A stretch of 64,000 nt of DNA, from contig CM024168.1 of assembly GCA_013433145.1 (NCBI GenBank), positions 18,739,868 to 18,803,867 on the forward strand, given 5' to 3'. The stretch is from Ascaris suum. Lineage: Eukaryota; Nematoda; Chromadorea; Rhabditida; Ascarididae. The notes beneath the pieces were generated by a model. It did no database searches, was not told where the DNA came from, and worked only from the letters and a program-made list of their open reading frames with translations. Positions 24,200 through 37,205 of this stretch are shown here, piece by piece. How positions within the stretch are numbered: position 1 is the stretch's first letter; the number at the start of each line of letters is the position of its first letter. Both the position numbers and the translations under genes were made by a program.

Positions 24200-26390
24200 G
24201 TGAAGCAGTGGAGTACAAGAACAACACATAAATGAGCACGATTAAGAAAATATCAGCCGAGAATATATCATAAAGCAGCACTTCAAAGCACACCACAGCA
24301 CATCCACACATCAGTCGCCTAAAATCTATGGCTCTCCCTGACTAAATTTCAGTAAACCATTCTAATAGTGGAGTGCAGATTGAAACGTTTTAGAAGGTGC
24401 ATAAATGCAGTCAACTTCCCGGCCTCTACAACATTTTCTAGAAGCCTGTTCCAGACCCGCACCACTGTATACTAGAAGCAGTGCGGAACTTTGTTCAGTG
24501 AGCATGTCTTGCGTGCCATATGAAAACGACGACCACGGCGATTGCGATGAGGAGGAAAAGCAAAGAGGCAAACGAATAATACATCAAAAAATCCGTTGAA
24601 AATTTTATGGTGTTATGCCAAGTCAAGCATTGGTGTTCTACATTCTAGTTCTCAAGTTGGAAGATCTGAAGTCTCGGAATGTAGTAGGGTTTTTAAGGCA
24701 CAGGAAACACTTTACTGAAGGCTATGCAGGTGAGGTAGTCTTGGACATCTTCAATATATTTGATGTCAGCAACTGAGTAAGAGGACCAGACGGATGAGCA
24801 ATATTCAATAGTCGGGTGGCACAATGTCACAAACGCTTTGCGCTAGCGCTCAATGCATCGTGCTGCAACGGTCACAAAATGTAATTTGCAATCGTAAACG
24901 CTCTCGAAGATATTTCAACGCAATAAAATTCCAATGGAGTTTGAGGCTTATCAATACACCGAGATCAGGAATAGTATTTTCGTTGGTGACAGACATATAC
25001 TACCTATCCGAAGCATACATTCGTGTTGGAAGTTTGTGTTTAAAACATGGTATTTTTCACCAGAAACATCTAACTGCCAGGCACTCGATCATGCGGGAAC
25101 ACGTTGAGATCATTAGCCAACTAGCAAAAATCGATGGTAGGATTTACAAGAGGCCGACAGGTCTTGAGGTCGTCTGTAAACAATTTACATACACTAAGGA
25201 GCTTATCGGAGGCGTCGTTAGCACATATGGTGAAGAATGGCAGCCCCACAGCAATATCTTGAGGAACGCCGCGCGAAATCTAACGGCTCCGCGATAAGAA
25301 TTCACAAACGCTAACTTTATGGGTCCTCTCAGGCAAAAATCACCGTTTCCATTTGAGCGAAACACCTTCTGCACCATAGCCGTGAAGCTTATGTAAGAGT
25401 TTATTATGACAAACCACACCAAAAGCCTTCGATTCGATTAATCGATGTAAGTAACGTCCACTTGAATCTTTTTGTTCAGTGCACTGATCCACTCGCTAAC
25501 ATATGAATCGTTGAACGAACGAGGAGAAATCCATAATGGCAGGGTTAACAAGACCGTCTGATAAGAAGTGACTCAGGACAGATTCTTTTACTAAAATTTC
25601 TGGTATCTAACTAACAGAGGGAGTTAAAATTACTGATTCATAATTATAAATCGAAGATGAACGGTTCTTTTTCAATAAACGGTCGAGGACGGCGGTTTTC
25701 CATGAGGACTGTAGATGCCAGAGGTGCTACCTAGCATCTCATGCTGTCCATAAGAACAGCATGAATTGCTATGTTAAAATTATGCTTGGAGGTAAGGAGA
25801 CTACGAAGGGCTACGCATGATGAAGTAAGACGGTATATCACCTGGCGTTAATGATAACCTGTCATTCACTTTTTAATGGCAATGAAGAAGGATCGCACAT
25901 TCACGTCAACCGTTGCAACTTGATTTTGTACCTGGAGGAAAAGCCTGGCAAAATGCCATTATCCTCCATAAAAACCCCAGCGAAGGATTCAGCAAAGGTT
26001 CTGCTTACATAGATTTATCAGTAATTACATTTTTGTCTTTTACGACATTAATCTTTTGGCTGGATTCCAACATATTGTTTAAGTAGCGATAAAATTTCTT
26101 AACATTACCGAGTGTTTTCTAAAATTTTTAATGGTTTTTTAAAGAAGTTCTGATATATCGAGTGGAAATCATTTACACATTTCACAAAGGCTTCCTGTCT
26201 CCCTAATTTTTTCCGGTAGAGCCAAAGAAGTGTGTTTCTTGACTGCTAGCCCTTGCAGGTAATAAGGAAAAAGGGGATACTTCTTGCCACTTCTGCGAAC
26301 CGGAGTGCACGTGGTAATCACAGAGGAAGTGTATTCATGAAACTTACTTTTCATTTCGTCAATACTTGAACAATTGTGAGTTCCCAATTA
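24200..26390 (-). mobile_element. Decayed CR1-type LINE (reverse transcriptase)
   Basis: Read on the - strand from 26390 downward, fragments follow the order of a CR1/Jockey-group ORF2: the linker before RT (RSGKKYPLFPYYLQGL) near 26300; the RT finger region (CHYGFLLVRSTIH) near 25530; the template-grip motif (GVPQDIAVGLPF) near 25265; the catalytic box as FTDD in LFTDDLKTC near 25175; and the ORF end (FHMARKTCSLNKVPH, then VWNRLLENVVEAGKLTAF) near 24520-24410. Many stops and frame changes separate them. No endonuclease domain was recognised, consistent with the usual 5' truncation of LINEs. Confidence 0.8.
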
Positions 26391-26659
26391 AAACTGCTAA
26401 TAAGTAATTCTCTTTTGGAAAGTCGGACTTACACGGATCACGAGACACCTGCGACTATGAAGGTGGAGGTTAAACTATAATATCGAAGAGTATGCTTGCA
26501 TGGTCTCTAGTGGAGAAGTTGTCCAAGATCTCGACTTCTTGAGTTAAAGAAGAATGCTTGTTTAAAGGACTGTGACGAGAGTTCGCGAAAAATTTCAGGA
26601 GATGCTAAAGGTGATGGGGGCCGGGCTTACAACACGGACAATAATTTCAAATACAGTTT

Positions 26660-26855
26660 CCGATCAGACACGGTTCCAACAGCTTAAGCGCATCACGAAG
26701 GAATGGCAAGAATGGGAGGAGACGTAGAATCCTCTCACGACAATTTGGGGATTCTATGTTTCTTTTCCCACAAAATCTCCAGCGAAATGTTTCTATTCGT
26801 TTCGCTGAAATTTTATTTTGTCTCTTTGGCCGATTGACGCGAGCTGCCAAGGTGA
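26660..26855 (-). repeat. Dispersed repeat, copy 2 (inverted relative to 4.8 kb)
   Basis: Reverse-complement partner of 4786-4985, with similarity through the core tttcgctgaaattttattttgtct. On the - strand it reads PKRQNKISAKRIETFRWRFC, close to the other copy. Confidence 0.6.
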
Positions 26856-29800
26856 CGATCCTCCGTTCTTTACATCTCTCACAGAAATTAAGAAGCCGAG
26901 GCCCTCTCCACGGATTCTCGCGAAGTGGAAGGAAGGCTGCGTGGAGGAAATGCTCCAGGACAACGACGGTTCTTGAAGTGCGGGAGTTTCCATGACGGGT
27001 GCAATCGTGGCTCAAACTTAATGAGATATCTTTGCTCGAAGCCATTCGTCAGGAGGGTGACTCGGGACGCTAATAGCTGCAGAAGTTCAAGTGCTGCTGC
27101 AAAGTTTTCTGTTAACTCATTAAAATGGATTAGATAGGTATGTCATCATCTTGGGCATTTCAGGGAGGTCAGTTGGGTCATACTATTCTTCCTCCCTGTT
27201 CGGAATATTGTTCTCATTTCCATCACATATCGGAATACACTGATGACAGAAGTCACCACAACATACGTTCGTCAAAAAATTTTGCTTCGGATTTTTTGGC
27301 TAACATTTCAGTCATTTCATGTAGGTAAAATTTGGATCAAATCAGCTAGGAGCGCTCGCCTCATTCATCTCGCGTGTTAACACCACAGGTGACCGAATCT
27401 CTTCTTTAATAGCCATGTATTTTACTGCAGCTAATGCAAGAGTCTATTCTTAAGCTTCATCGTGGAATTGCAATGATAGAATCAATTGCTCATCCGAGTA
27501 TGTGCTATCTTAGTTAAACAACTTTACGACAACGTGTTATGCTAACTCGGAGGTTTGTGTCCTCGTTGGTTTCCTTTTCCACTGCTAATGTTAATACTGA
27601 TTAATTACGGCACATTGCTAGTGCTAAATTAGAATGCCTCAGATGTGGTGCACGTTTAAAAAGCAATCTACACCGTTGAAAAGTTATCGCTGGCGAATTG
27701 GTCGCTGGCACGAATTCCTATCCATTTTTGCACACAAGTGAGGTTAGAGTGCATGGCAGAGGGTGCTCAGAAACGAGGAAGCGAATGCATTACAGAGCAC
27801 CTTTCTTACATCTTCCTGTGCGCTCTGCTTATGCAACTCAGTCCCACTTGTACACGTAGCTTCACGGTTTGAGCTGGTCACGCAGGATGGAGACGGAAAT
27901 TGCATTTTTCTAAATTTCTGCGAGAAGCCCCGTAAGAAGTTTTGGGAGAGGAATTACAGTTCGAGTACATATTAGCGATTGTTAAATGCAGCATATTGCG
28001 CTGCAGACACTCGCAACGATAAAAGAAATGATCCATCTGTCGAAAGGCAACCTCTGAGTTCATCCCATGGTTTTGCTGCCATGCTACACACCCCTGAAAG
28101 CTGTCCTGCACGTGATCACATGGCTGCACACCCCTTAAACGTGTAACTTCGCTAAAACAACTTTTTTATTAATAGTTTTCGCATGACGAAACTGATGCGA
28201 TCCGATTCCACTCTAGGGATAGTCTTCAGCCATATTCACCTCCTACATCCCTCAAAAAAAAAAATCTACGAATGAATGGCAAGGTGCTAGTGTATGTCCA
28301 ATGTGATATATTCGGCACAAGCCTCAGAAATGAGAGTGGCGTAAGCAAAAATGAATGAACCGAAACTTTCGTAGAGACCTACACGTCGTGATAAACACTT
28401 CCAAAACAATGGTGAACAAATAAGCAATGAAACGTGGATATCGAATGGGTAACTGGGTCAGTTGTTCGTAATCGAAGGCATCTGTGAAGCTGTGTGTAAT
28501 GCATTAGAAGACATGAAATGACGTTAGGTTGAGAATTTAAAATGCATTTTGAAACTGTTTCCAGAGCAAAGTGAAAGCTGTTTATTGCCTTGAAATCATA
28601 TGACGAACAGTAATCTAAAAATTGCTCATATGATTATAGAAGTGACTGTGGCGCCAAGAATCTCATTCTTATTGCCGATTAACGCCGTCGTTGCTTATAA
28701 AGACAATTACATCCTCCTAAAAAAACTACGCTGCCAGAAAGATCTCGATTTCTCTATCTAGCTTGTTTTGAAGGTTAGACTCCAATATGCTGGGAAGATA
28801 TTCACAAAAGCAAGCAACAGGTCTCTTCCAGTTTGGCCGACGATAACGATGCATTAAAGGCATGTTAAATTTGAAAAAAAATGCTATTGCATCATATTAT
28901 ATTTATACGATAAATCGTCGCCAACATCACTGTAAAGGTGCATAACTTAAGGAAATCCCATAAATCCTATCACCTGCGGAATCTTCGTCAAATGGTGAGC
29001 TGTTGCCACATGAACTTTGCAAATCACAATTTTGGAATGAGGTCAGGTGAATGGTTAATATTATTTATAAATTTTCACACAAATGCTCTGCTACCTTGGA
29101 GAGGAAACCTCGGCTTATTTCCTCGAAATTTCGAGAGAATGGCTTTTTATTCAATGGGGCCCTCTGCTTAAGGAAATACAGCTTCCATATGTCGAACGAA
29201 TGAATGTTCAATTTTGCGAGATGAATATCATTTCATCTGACCTCAGCCTAATTAGAGTAGTTTGGAAGGTATATAACTTCATTTGCACATTTCCAGTTCA
29301 AAACGAAGGAAACCAATGATGAAATGGCACAAACGAAGCAAATATTGGTCGTCGATAAAATTGCTCTCCGTTGTCGAAAAATTGTTGTCAATGCATGTCC
29401 CCTTTACTGCTGCGTCAGTGGAGTTAATATAGAAACTTCCGCGCAGTTTCGTTTTGCAACATCACACCTAAACGTTTTTTACAAGACCACTTCCATCATC
29501 TTCTCAGGGACATCTTCAGTTTTCTGCAACAATAAATTCTCGAAATGACACTCGCACAGCCGCGAGATTGTATAAATGAATAAGAATATAAATAAGCGGA
29601 AAATAGCGGTTCCCTAGTCAAAGCCGTCAGACGCACAGACAAACATGCGAGCAAGCACGACTCTGTCATGAATTAATCATGTAGAGCAAATCTGCAAACA
29701 GCAATGCTGTTGTTCAGTGAGGCATTCAACTCTCTTTTTTTGTGGATGAAATGTATAAATGACCTTCCTCGGTTTTACGGATAAACGGCAATTCGTTTCC

Positions 29801-31112
29801 TCCAAAGACTTCAGAATTTTTTCGGTTAGGGTGAAGAATGAGAGAAGAGGCAAAAAGTTGGGTTTTGGAGGACTAAGAGGAAAGCGCAGACTCAGGAGAA
29901 AGGAGCAGAATTTCAGAATCAGCATTTGCAACACAACTAAATTCCGACATCAATGTGCTCTATCGCAATCGAAGCTGCGCCTGTAGGCACTTGCACTCAA
30001 AAAACTATTGCATTCTTCATGAGGTAGGACCACTTTATACCGCTTCAAAAATTTCATGAACCGCTTCAAAAATTGCAGTTATTGGAAGGCAAATTGTACT
30101 GTGAAGATCATAGACTGTCGGCCTTAAAAAGCCCGAGTACAGAAGAGTGAAAATAATTTATGCACTCCGGACAGGAACATGTTTGGATCCACTTACGTAA
30201 GTTCATCTCAGTTTTTTCCTTTTTTACGATAAAACACAGGCATACGATAAAAACCCACTGACGAGGAAACATATTAACAGCTAGTAGTTGTGCCGGGGAC
30301 TCATCAGAATCGCTGGGTAAGCAGTGCGGGGTTGAAAATAACAAGTAAATGCTATCAACTGTTGCAGTGCTTCCGCTAGAAAGTGCCAAACCTCTGCTAC
30401 AGGTGAACGCCTTGAACAACTTTGGATTTGCCATCACAGGCAACTAGAGTACATGCCATGGAATGTCGCCGTCCCACCTCATACTTCCATTTGAGCAATG
30501 CAGTTTCAGTCAATGTGAGGCCAAATCAGAGGAGAAATTTGTCGATATTAGGCCAAATCTATGCAAACGTTCAAAGCCGCGGTGTAACATAATGTTGGCA
30601 CTGTGTTGCGCACAGCGCTTCGATAAGGTGCATCATAGCGGCAGTTTTCCCATCCAAAGAATGTCGAGACTGGTCTGATCACTTTTGTGGATGTTTGTTG
30701 TACGTAATGCAAGGACGTTGAACTCCAGGTTCGATTGTCCGAAAATGTTGTTTCTCACATTCTCTGTGTCACTTATTCAACTTATGCTCAATGACCGACT
30801 GAATGTATTACACATTAATCACGATAGCATCAAAACATTTTCTATGAGAGAACGAGTGCGGCATTCACCGAATACATCACACTGTTGCCGCTATACTTCA
30901 ACTTATGCTTGCCTACTATGGTGCATTAAATTCACCATTTAGTTTCCTTATCGGCTTATTTAAACCATCAACGGTGTATCTGAATTTGCATCTGTGTTTA
31001 GTCAAATAGAAGAAAATGAAAAAAATTAGCATGCAATATCATGTAATATTCACCCGCATAGAATGGAAGTGCCCAGGTTACCAGTGTTCTGGATTTATGT
31101 CGACTTAAGAGG
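26856..31112. other. Largely gene-poor; weak coding-like segment at 29112-29548
   Basis: Most of this stretch shows nothing. At 29112-29269 one + frame reads WGPLLKEIQLPYVERMN, then SSDLSLIRVVWK up to a gta, and 28 bp later after ttccag another frame stays open to a TGA at 29548 (ETNDEMAQTKQILVVDKI). Twenty-eight bases is too short for a normal intron, so this is either a frameshifted gene remnant or coincidence. Family not recognised. Confidence 0.3.
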
Positions 31113-34100
31113 ATGCTTCACCGTCTTAGTCTTCACATCTCGAGACGATATTCAGCCGCTAAGAATGAGCTCTCCGCATGGCTACAGTCAGAAATTCAAG
31201 CAATAAAGGTAATTTCTTTCGCTTAGCTTGAAAATGCCAATTCTTTGACAACGTGGCAAACTGTTTTCGGAGGGTTTAACCATCACTGGATCAAAAGCTT
31301 TGTTTCTCAAGGAAATACAAGAGAAAGCCAGCTTGCAACCTCCTTTATTCTGACCAACAATTTCATCCTTTATCATCAACATGTCCTGTTCTTTTTCTAA
31401 TTAGTATGATGGGTATCAGCGAGGGAGGAAAATTCGCTTTCGATTTTCCTAAATTTCAGCTCTTATTAAAAGGCATCTGCAGCTTTACAAAGATAGAAAC
31501 CAAGCCTGCTCCTTGGCTTGGTTTCTATCTTTATAGAGCAATGTACACGAAGCACCGCTAACAAAAAAGAAGCGCCTGTAAGAAAAGATATCTTGCCTTA
31601 AAATGTTCGTGATTCCTCGAAAATTCCAGCAGAAGGGAACATTGCGATGCATACACGGTCGCCATAATCGACAGTGCTGACTCTCCAAATGACTAGCTGA
31701 GAGGGAAATGGAAGTTTAAGCACCGGCGGCTGAATCAACGGAAACAATGAAGATATCGGGTTGAATCAACTTGCCAACAGTAGCTAATAAGACTCCGATG
31801 TTCTTCGCATAGAAATCTGTTATTTTTTTCTCGCTGGTAGTTGATCTAATGCTAAACTCCGGTGATTACTCACTGCGCAGTATTTCATAGTTGGCGCGAT
31901 TCACGCATATCTCTAAGACAGTACTGTTATTAATTATTACATTCGAATGACTGCTTACTAACGACCGATACAAAACAAATATGTACTTCATTCCGACAAA
32001 TCTTGTGAAACAAATATGTACTATTAAGTGGTAGCTCTCTGCTCCTTTGCTGTTCTATCGTAATCAGTGAACTTTAGTAGACAATAATATAATATAATGC
32101 TCTTTCAGGATGCTGGTACCTACAAACGTGAACGTGTTATCCTCGGAAAGCAGTCGGTGGAAATAAGTGTACAGCATAGCGAAAAGAAAATGTTGAACTT
32201 CTGTGCAAACAATTATCTCGGCTTAAGCAGCCATCCGGATGTCATCGAGGCTGCCAAGAATGCAGTTGAATCGCACGGTGCTGGCATGAGCTCAGTCCGT
32301 TTCATTTGCGGCACACAGGACATCCATCGTCAACTTGAACTCAAAATAGCGGAGTTCCATGGTCGCCAAGATTCGATTCTCTATGCGGCCTGTTTCGATG
32401 CGAATGGTGGTCTCTTTGACGCTCTAACAAGTACGCAGTTTCATTCCTTGTTCTCGAAAGCATGGAATATTCAGCAAACGAACTTCAACTTATCATCTTC
32501 CCGTGCCGCAGACTCGTACCTATTTAAGAAGTGTCGCTGATTTTATTTCAGAAGCTGATGTACTGCAAATAAATCAAACGGTAACTTAAAGGTTATACAT
32601 GACTAATATGAATAATGTATCGATATTATTTCATAGCCGTATTAGTAGCAAAACATAAACATAAACAGCTTCCCTCTGGCCATTTTCGATCAGTGAGAAT
32701 GTTCAGCACCTAAGTTGCTCTTGATGATGAAACTTAAAGCATGGAAGCAATCCGATAAATTTGTTGTTTTAATAGAACACGAGCACCTGAACCTTGATTG
32801 TTTTCATCTACAAGAAAATATACATTGGGTGTACTGAACAAAGAAAAAAGAAATTGGGTTGTTCTTGAAGAGGTTTGTGACTTACGTTCAGTAATTCGTT
32901 GAGGCGATGCAGCCCGATTTAGAGTAGATGTAGCGTTGAACAAGCGGAATACAGCACATGCGATATTACGAACAGCAAAGGGTGTACAGAATTTGCGATA
33001 GTGTGACTACGGTGCAATATTGCGGATAGCAAAGAGTATACAGAAATTGTGATAATTTGACGATGGGAAGACAGACAGCAAAAAGGAGCTATCTTAAGCT
33101 CCTGTCCAGGGGCTCCTCCCTGGTCGACTCAGCACGACCCGACTGTCGAATTTTTGTTCGGGCAGTTTTCGCTGCCCCGCCTGGCTCCGCCTTCAATTTC
33201 TTCTAATTTATGCAATGTCACCTTTGTTCTATTGAAACGTCTAGTTTTTGCACTTTTGTTTTCGCTGGTATGCAACATCACCTTTGTTCTATTGAAACGT
33301 CTAGTTTCGGCACATCTGTTTCCGTTTGGTGCTTCATCGCTTGTGCTTGTTGTTTGTGCCGCTGGGGCTGCTAGCCCTTGTTTGCTGCACGCTGGCTTTA
33401 ATGAGCCACCATGATGCATTTCGCGAATAGCGACATTGGGAAAAAGCGTAGAAGTGGGAGCCCTTATCGCCTGCAAGTGAAAGATTTCTTCACTGTTAAT
33501 CAGCAAATATGTGTTCAACTGATCTCAGCTGCAGACAAGAATGACGCAGTCATTTCCGATGAGCTGAATCACGCGTCGATCATCGATGGAATTCGTCTGA
33601 GCAAAGCTAAGAATTACCGATATAAGCACCTTGATATGGCAGACCTGGAGAAAGTACTCATCGAAACTAAAAGTATTTCTTTCTTTACCTCTGCTTCGTT
33701 TTTTGAATTGCGTTATGTATCCCTATTCATAAATTGACAACAGTTCATAAATTGGCCACAGTTATTAGGCCAATGACCAGACTGGAGTTTGGAATCCACT
33801 TTCGGCCTGAAAGCATTTCGAGACTTGGTTTCGACGTTTCATTTTGCCTTTCTTCTTTCTCGCATACTTTGCTTCCACTTTTATCATCCGTTCCTTGATT
33901 CCTTCGAAAAATGGACTTTCCTCATCATTGGCTTTTGTTACCAAACCGAAGAACTACACGGTATTGAGACTTGAATATCAGTCTGCAAGCGTCATCAAAA
34001 TTTATAGGCATGCGCCGCCGAATTATTGCTACAGACGGAGTGTTCAGTATGGACGGCGATGTCGCACCTCTTGGGGACATCTGCGATCTTGCTGAGAAAT

Positions 34101-37100
34101 ACAACGCGATCACTTTTGTCGATGAATGCCATGCAACTGGTGAGAAGTGCTAAGTGCTAAATTAGGCCCCATATTTTAAACCCCATCATGAGCTTAATTT
34201 TGGGATGATCTTGCGTTAAGGGAATATTTTTAGCCAATCTCCATTCAACAGCACACTGTTATTCTATACTCTGCAAAATGATGAAGGCCTTTAAAACCAA
34301 CATTGTGATTTCAAATAATCTACGAGATTCACTTGCACTGAAAGATAGCAACCGAAGCACACACAAAGATTTGATGGTTGGAGTGGCGAAAACGATCTTT
34401 CAGACGTAGGAAACCACTAGATGGGTCCTCTGCCGATATGGCACGTGCTGAAGGAAGAAGAAAACAGAATAAGACTTTGGTGGCGCCTACGGCGCAAAGG
34501 TTTCACTGTTGGATCTGTAAATTGTCGACATGCAGAATCTAATGGTATGGGATGCTGGAGCTTAACCGATGCTATGCGTGGGAAAGAATATGCATACCCT
34601 GGTGGTTTGTACAGCAAGGAACGTGCACTGTGAAACATCCTTCTGCAGCCAAAAATTTTTTTAGAATTCCTTCAACACAGAGCAATCATCTGCAGAAGTA
34701 AAGCATATAGCTCAACGTCCAAAATATATACAAATGAACAAAATGGCCCATACAATAAGCAGCCTTTGGCAGATTGTGCCTTATTCTGCAGTTGAGACAT
34801 AGTCACGTCGAGCACCATAGCAACAGCTTCATCAAGGTTTATTATAAAGAACATCAAATGCCCCACTTAAACATTATGCAGTTAGCAAAGAGTAAACTCA
34901 AAAACACTGTAGAAGGTGGTGAACACCTTGTAATCAACAGCCACAGGATTGCATTCTCTGCAGTAGTCAGCTTCCTCTATTATATGCTGCGTGTGAAACC
35001 AATATCTTGTAGGATTCTTCGGCGCAACGGGACGAGGTACAGAGGAGCAACTCGGAGTACAAGGTCGCGTTGACATTATAAACTCAACTCTTGGCAAGGC
35101 TTTGGGGGGTGCAATGGGTGGCTACACGACGGGCTCTAGGCTACTGATCGATTTGCTTAGACAGCGTTCCCGTCCTTATCTATTCTCAAACTCACTCGCA
35201 CCACCGATCGTTGGCGCCTCGCTCAAGGTCGATTTGTGATAGTGAGAAATTTTATTCCGGTAGCGTTCTACCTGTAGTGGACTTTCGAAAATGCTCCACT
35301 GTATTCTGAACTGATTTTTGGTGACGTACTCCTCATGCATTTAGTAGAATTTTCCACTGACGGGCCGTCATTCAAGGATTACTTGAGCGCCTTCTGCATA
35401 ATGCATCCCTATTTTAATTTCCTGCGCCAATGTGCAAGAAATGCTCACCTACAGCACTTTTCACTAAAGTCGGAAAAGACTGATCAAAGTAGACACCATG
35501 CTAACCGCGTCACATTTTATAGGTTCCAGGTGTCCTGACGACAAATGTCCTTATCGAAGATGCGAATGCTTTTGCTTTTGCACACATCAAGTTTTCGGCG
35601 GCGAAAGAATTTTTTCTACTACTCGCTAATACTGAATGATATTTCATAGGTGTTCGACATGTTGATGACCTCTAACGAATTGGCGAGCTCACTGAAATCG
35701 AAAATAATTCGTTTTCGGGATTCACTTACAGCTGCCGGCTTCAAGGTACTTGGTAATCGAGACCATCCAATCTGTCCAATCCTGCTTGGAGATGCAAGGC
35801 GAGTATCTTTCATTTTCTACTTTCATTAGGGTTTCCGCCGGACCTTTCCGATAGTCTCAACTAATTAAATGAGCAAATCAAGAGCGAGCAATCTGTTAAA
35901 TGCGATGAGCCATACAATATAATCTGTCGAAGTTATTTCTTCAGACTGGCGTCAAAATTCGCCGATGAAATGCTGCAGGAGCGGATCTACGTTATCGGAT
36001 TCAGCTATCCGGTTGTACCCAAGGGAAAAGCAAGAATCCGTGTTCAGGTGATTAATTGTTCGAAAATCCCATTTTCAACCTAGAATTATTTTCATGTCTT
36101 GAATTCACAACATCGTCGCGTTTCCGCAGTCTTTTAAAAAACTTATTTCTTAACAAGAAATTTACTCGAGGGAATCTCGCGCGATTGAAAAGAGCGAAGA
36201 CCAAATTTCGAACCAAATTGATGTGATACTGCGCTTCACGGTAGCTTACTTAGGACATTTGGAAGTCGATAATCAGCGTGCTGTTCCTGTTACAGTAGAC
36301 AACTCCGAGATGGCATTTCGCACGATATTCTCGCATAGTGATCTATACTCTCCTGTTCTTCTCGATCCAACGTTTTTTTGAGGAAATCTTCCCATCTGCG
36401 AGGTTGAATTCTCCTGGGTCCTTTTCGATTTATGGGTATAAGTCCAATGTTCTGGCGCTCCACTTATTGTCGACTATGAATACACCAGGACCCGCCCAGC
36501 TGTACTTGTTTGCCCAGTATTCAGTCAATACGTCTTTTAGCAAAGATCTTCGCCTTATATCCTCGTTTGTCATTTTATTGCGGAGTGATATTCCGGGCGT
36601 CAATCTCTCTATTGCTCGTTGTGTTACTTGCAGTCGCTTTCCCTTTGCAGGTGTTAAGGCCCACGCTTCGCCAACAAGTATCGTTACTTTCAAGGCTGAG
36701 GAATTGAAAACTTGTTTTTGTTTGTCGGTTAAGTTTAGATCTTAGGATATCAGATGTTTCCGTGAATTTACCCCAAGCGGCTCTGTGATTGTTATCAGAT
36801 CGCTATCCATCCTGACTGCCCGTCCCAAATAAACATAGCTTTCCACTTCTTCTATAAATTCTTATGCAAGTTGTGTTCCATCGCAAGGAAAGTCTTTTGC
36901 TTTCATAAATTTGCTTTTATTTTTTTTACCTTCAGGCCAACTTTTCCGCCTTCCTTGTCCAACTCTCTCAGCATTTTTTGCACCTCCCCTATAGCACTAC
37001 CTATGAGGACAGCGTTGTCGGTGAACCTCAAGTGGTTTAACTGCTCTGGGTAGGTAACTCAGCAAACTGTCGAAAAGTTGATGAGATTCTGCAGCATGAC

Positions 37101-37205
37101 AATCCTCGTCGTATTTTACAGATCTCAGCAGCCCACAGTAGCCAAGACATCGACCGCTGTGTCGATGCTTTCGTACGTATCGGAAAACGCCTCGCTGTGA
37201 TTTGA
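31113..37205 (+). CDS. GCAT: Glycine C-acetyltransferase (2-amino-3-ketobutyrate CoA ligase), mitochondrial
   Basis: This PLP enzyme interconverts 2-amino-3-oxobutanoate plus CoA with glycine plus acetyl-CoA, the second step of mitochondrial threonine breakdown. Exons are 31113-31208, 32109-32430, 33535-33672, 34008-34139, 35013-35227, 35650-35798, 35945-36047 and 37122-37205; all phases agree and give 412 residues, close to the roughly 420 of animal GCAT. The N-terminus ([15 protein letters not shown]) is Arg-rich without acids, as expected of a mitochondrial presequence; 31113 is the first in-frame ATG after a TAG at 31059. Family motifs follow in order: [62 protein letters not shown] (PLP lysine near residue 258), [14 protein letters not shown] and [17 protein letters not shown]. 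Every conserved block is intact. Intron 6 uses a GC donor. Exon 3 could start at 33526 with three extra codons. Confidence 0.97.
31489..31532. repeat. Perfect 17-bp hairpin in GCAT intron 1
   Basis: The arm aaagatagaaaccaagc is followed by a 10-base loop and its exact reverse complement. It could be the relic of a foldback element or a structured intronic RNA element. Confidence 0.9.
32431..33534. other. GCAT intron 2 with repeats
   Basis: Contains two 60-bp tandem units (33209-33328), a looser repeat at about 32948-33060 (variants of gatattacgaacagcaaagg and gtacagaattt), and a C-rich patch near 33100-33190. The open frames here are not genes. Confidence 0.7.
33209..33328 (+). repeat. Two-copy 60-bp tandem repeat in GCAT intron 2
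   Basis: Units begin at 33209 and 33269 and share cctttgttctattgaaacgt followed by ctagttt; the rest differs at several positions. Confidence 0.85.
35797..35802 (+). other. GC 5' splice site of GCAT intron 6
   Basis: Exon 6 ends GAT GCA AG and the intron begins gcgagt; the next exon supplies A, giving DARLASKF as in the family. No GT donor nearby keeps the frame, so this is a GC-AG intron with an otherwise strong donor context (AG/GCGAGT). Such introns are a small minority in nematodes and are sometimes alternatively spliced. Confidence 0.88.
36320..37045 (-). mobile_element. RTE-type LINE fragment antisense in GCAT intron 7
   Basis: Read on the - strand: [18 protein letters not shown] (the RT catalytic box, normally FADD, here FTDN) near 37030-36990, [18 protein letters not shown] near 36960-36900, then [33 protein letters not shown] and [14 protein letters not shown] near 36680-36540, and KYSWAGP near 36500. 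This order is the C-terminal half of RTE-class ORF2. The second catalytic Asp is lost and a connecting segment is missing, so it is inactive. It explains the length of the last GCAT intron. Confidence 0.82.

Noticed and set aside
30725..30740. ggttcgattgtcc as a tRNA B box
   Set aside because: No A box, cloverleaf or 3' T-run in the right places.
33129..33518. 129-codon frame on the - strand and 86-codon frame on the + strand in GCAT intron 2
   Set aside because: Both lie over the 60-bp tandem repeat and C-rich intronic sequence; their internal repeats come from it.
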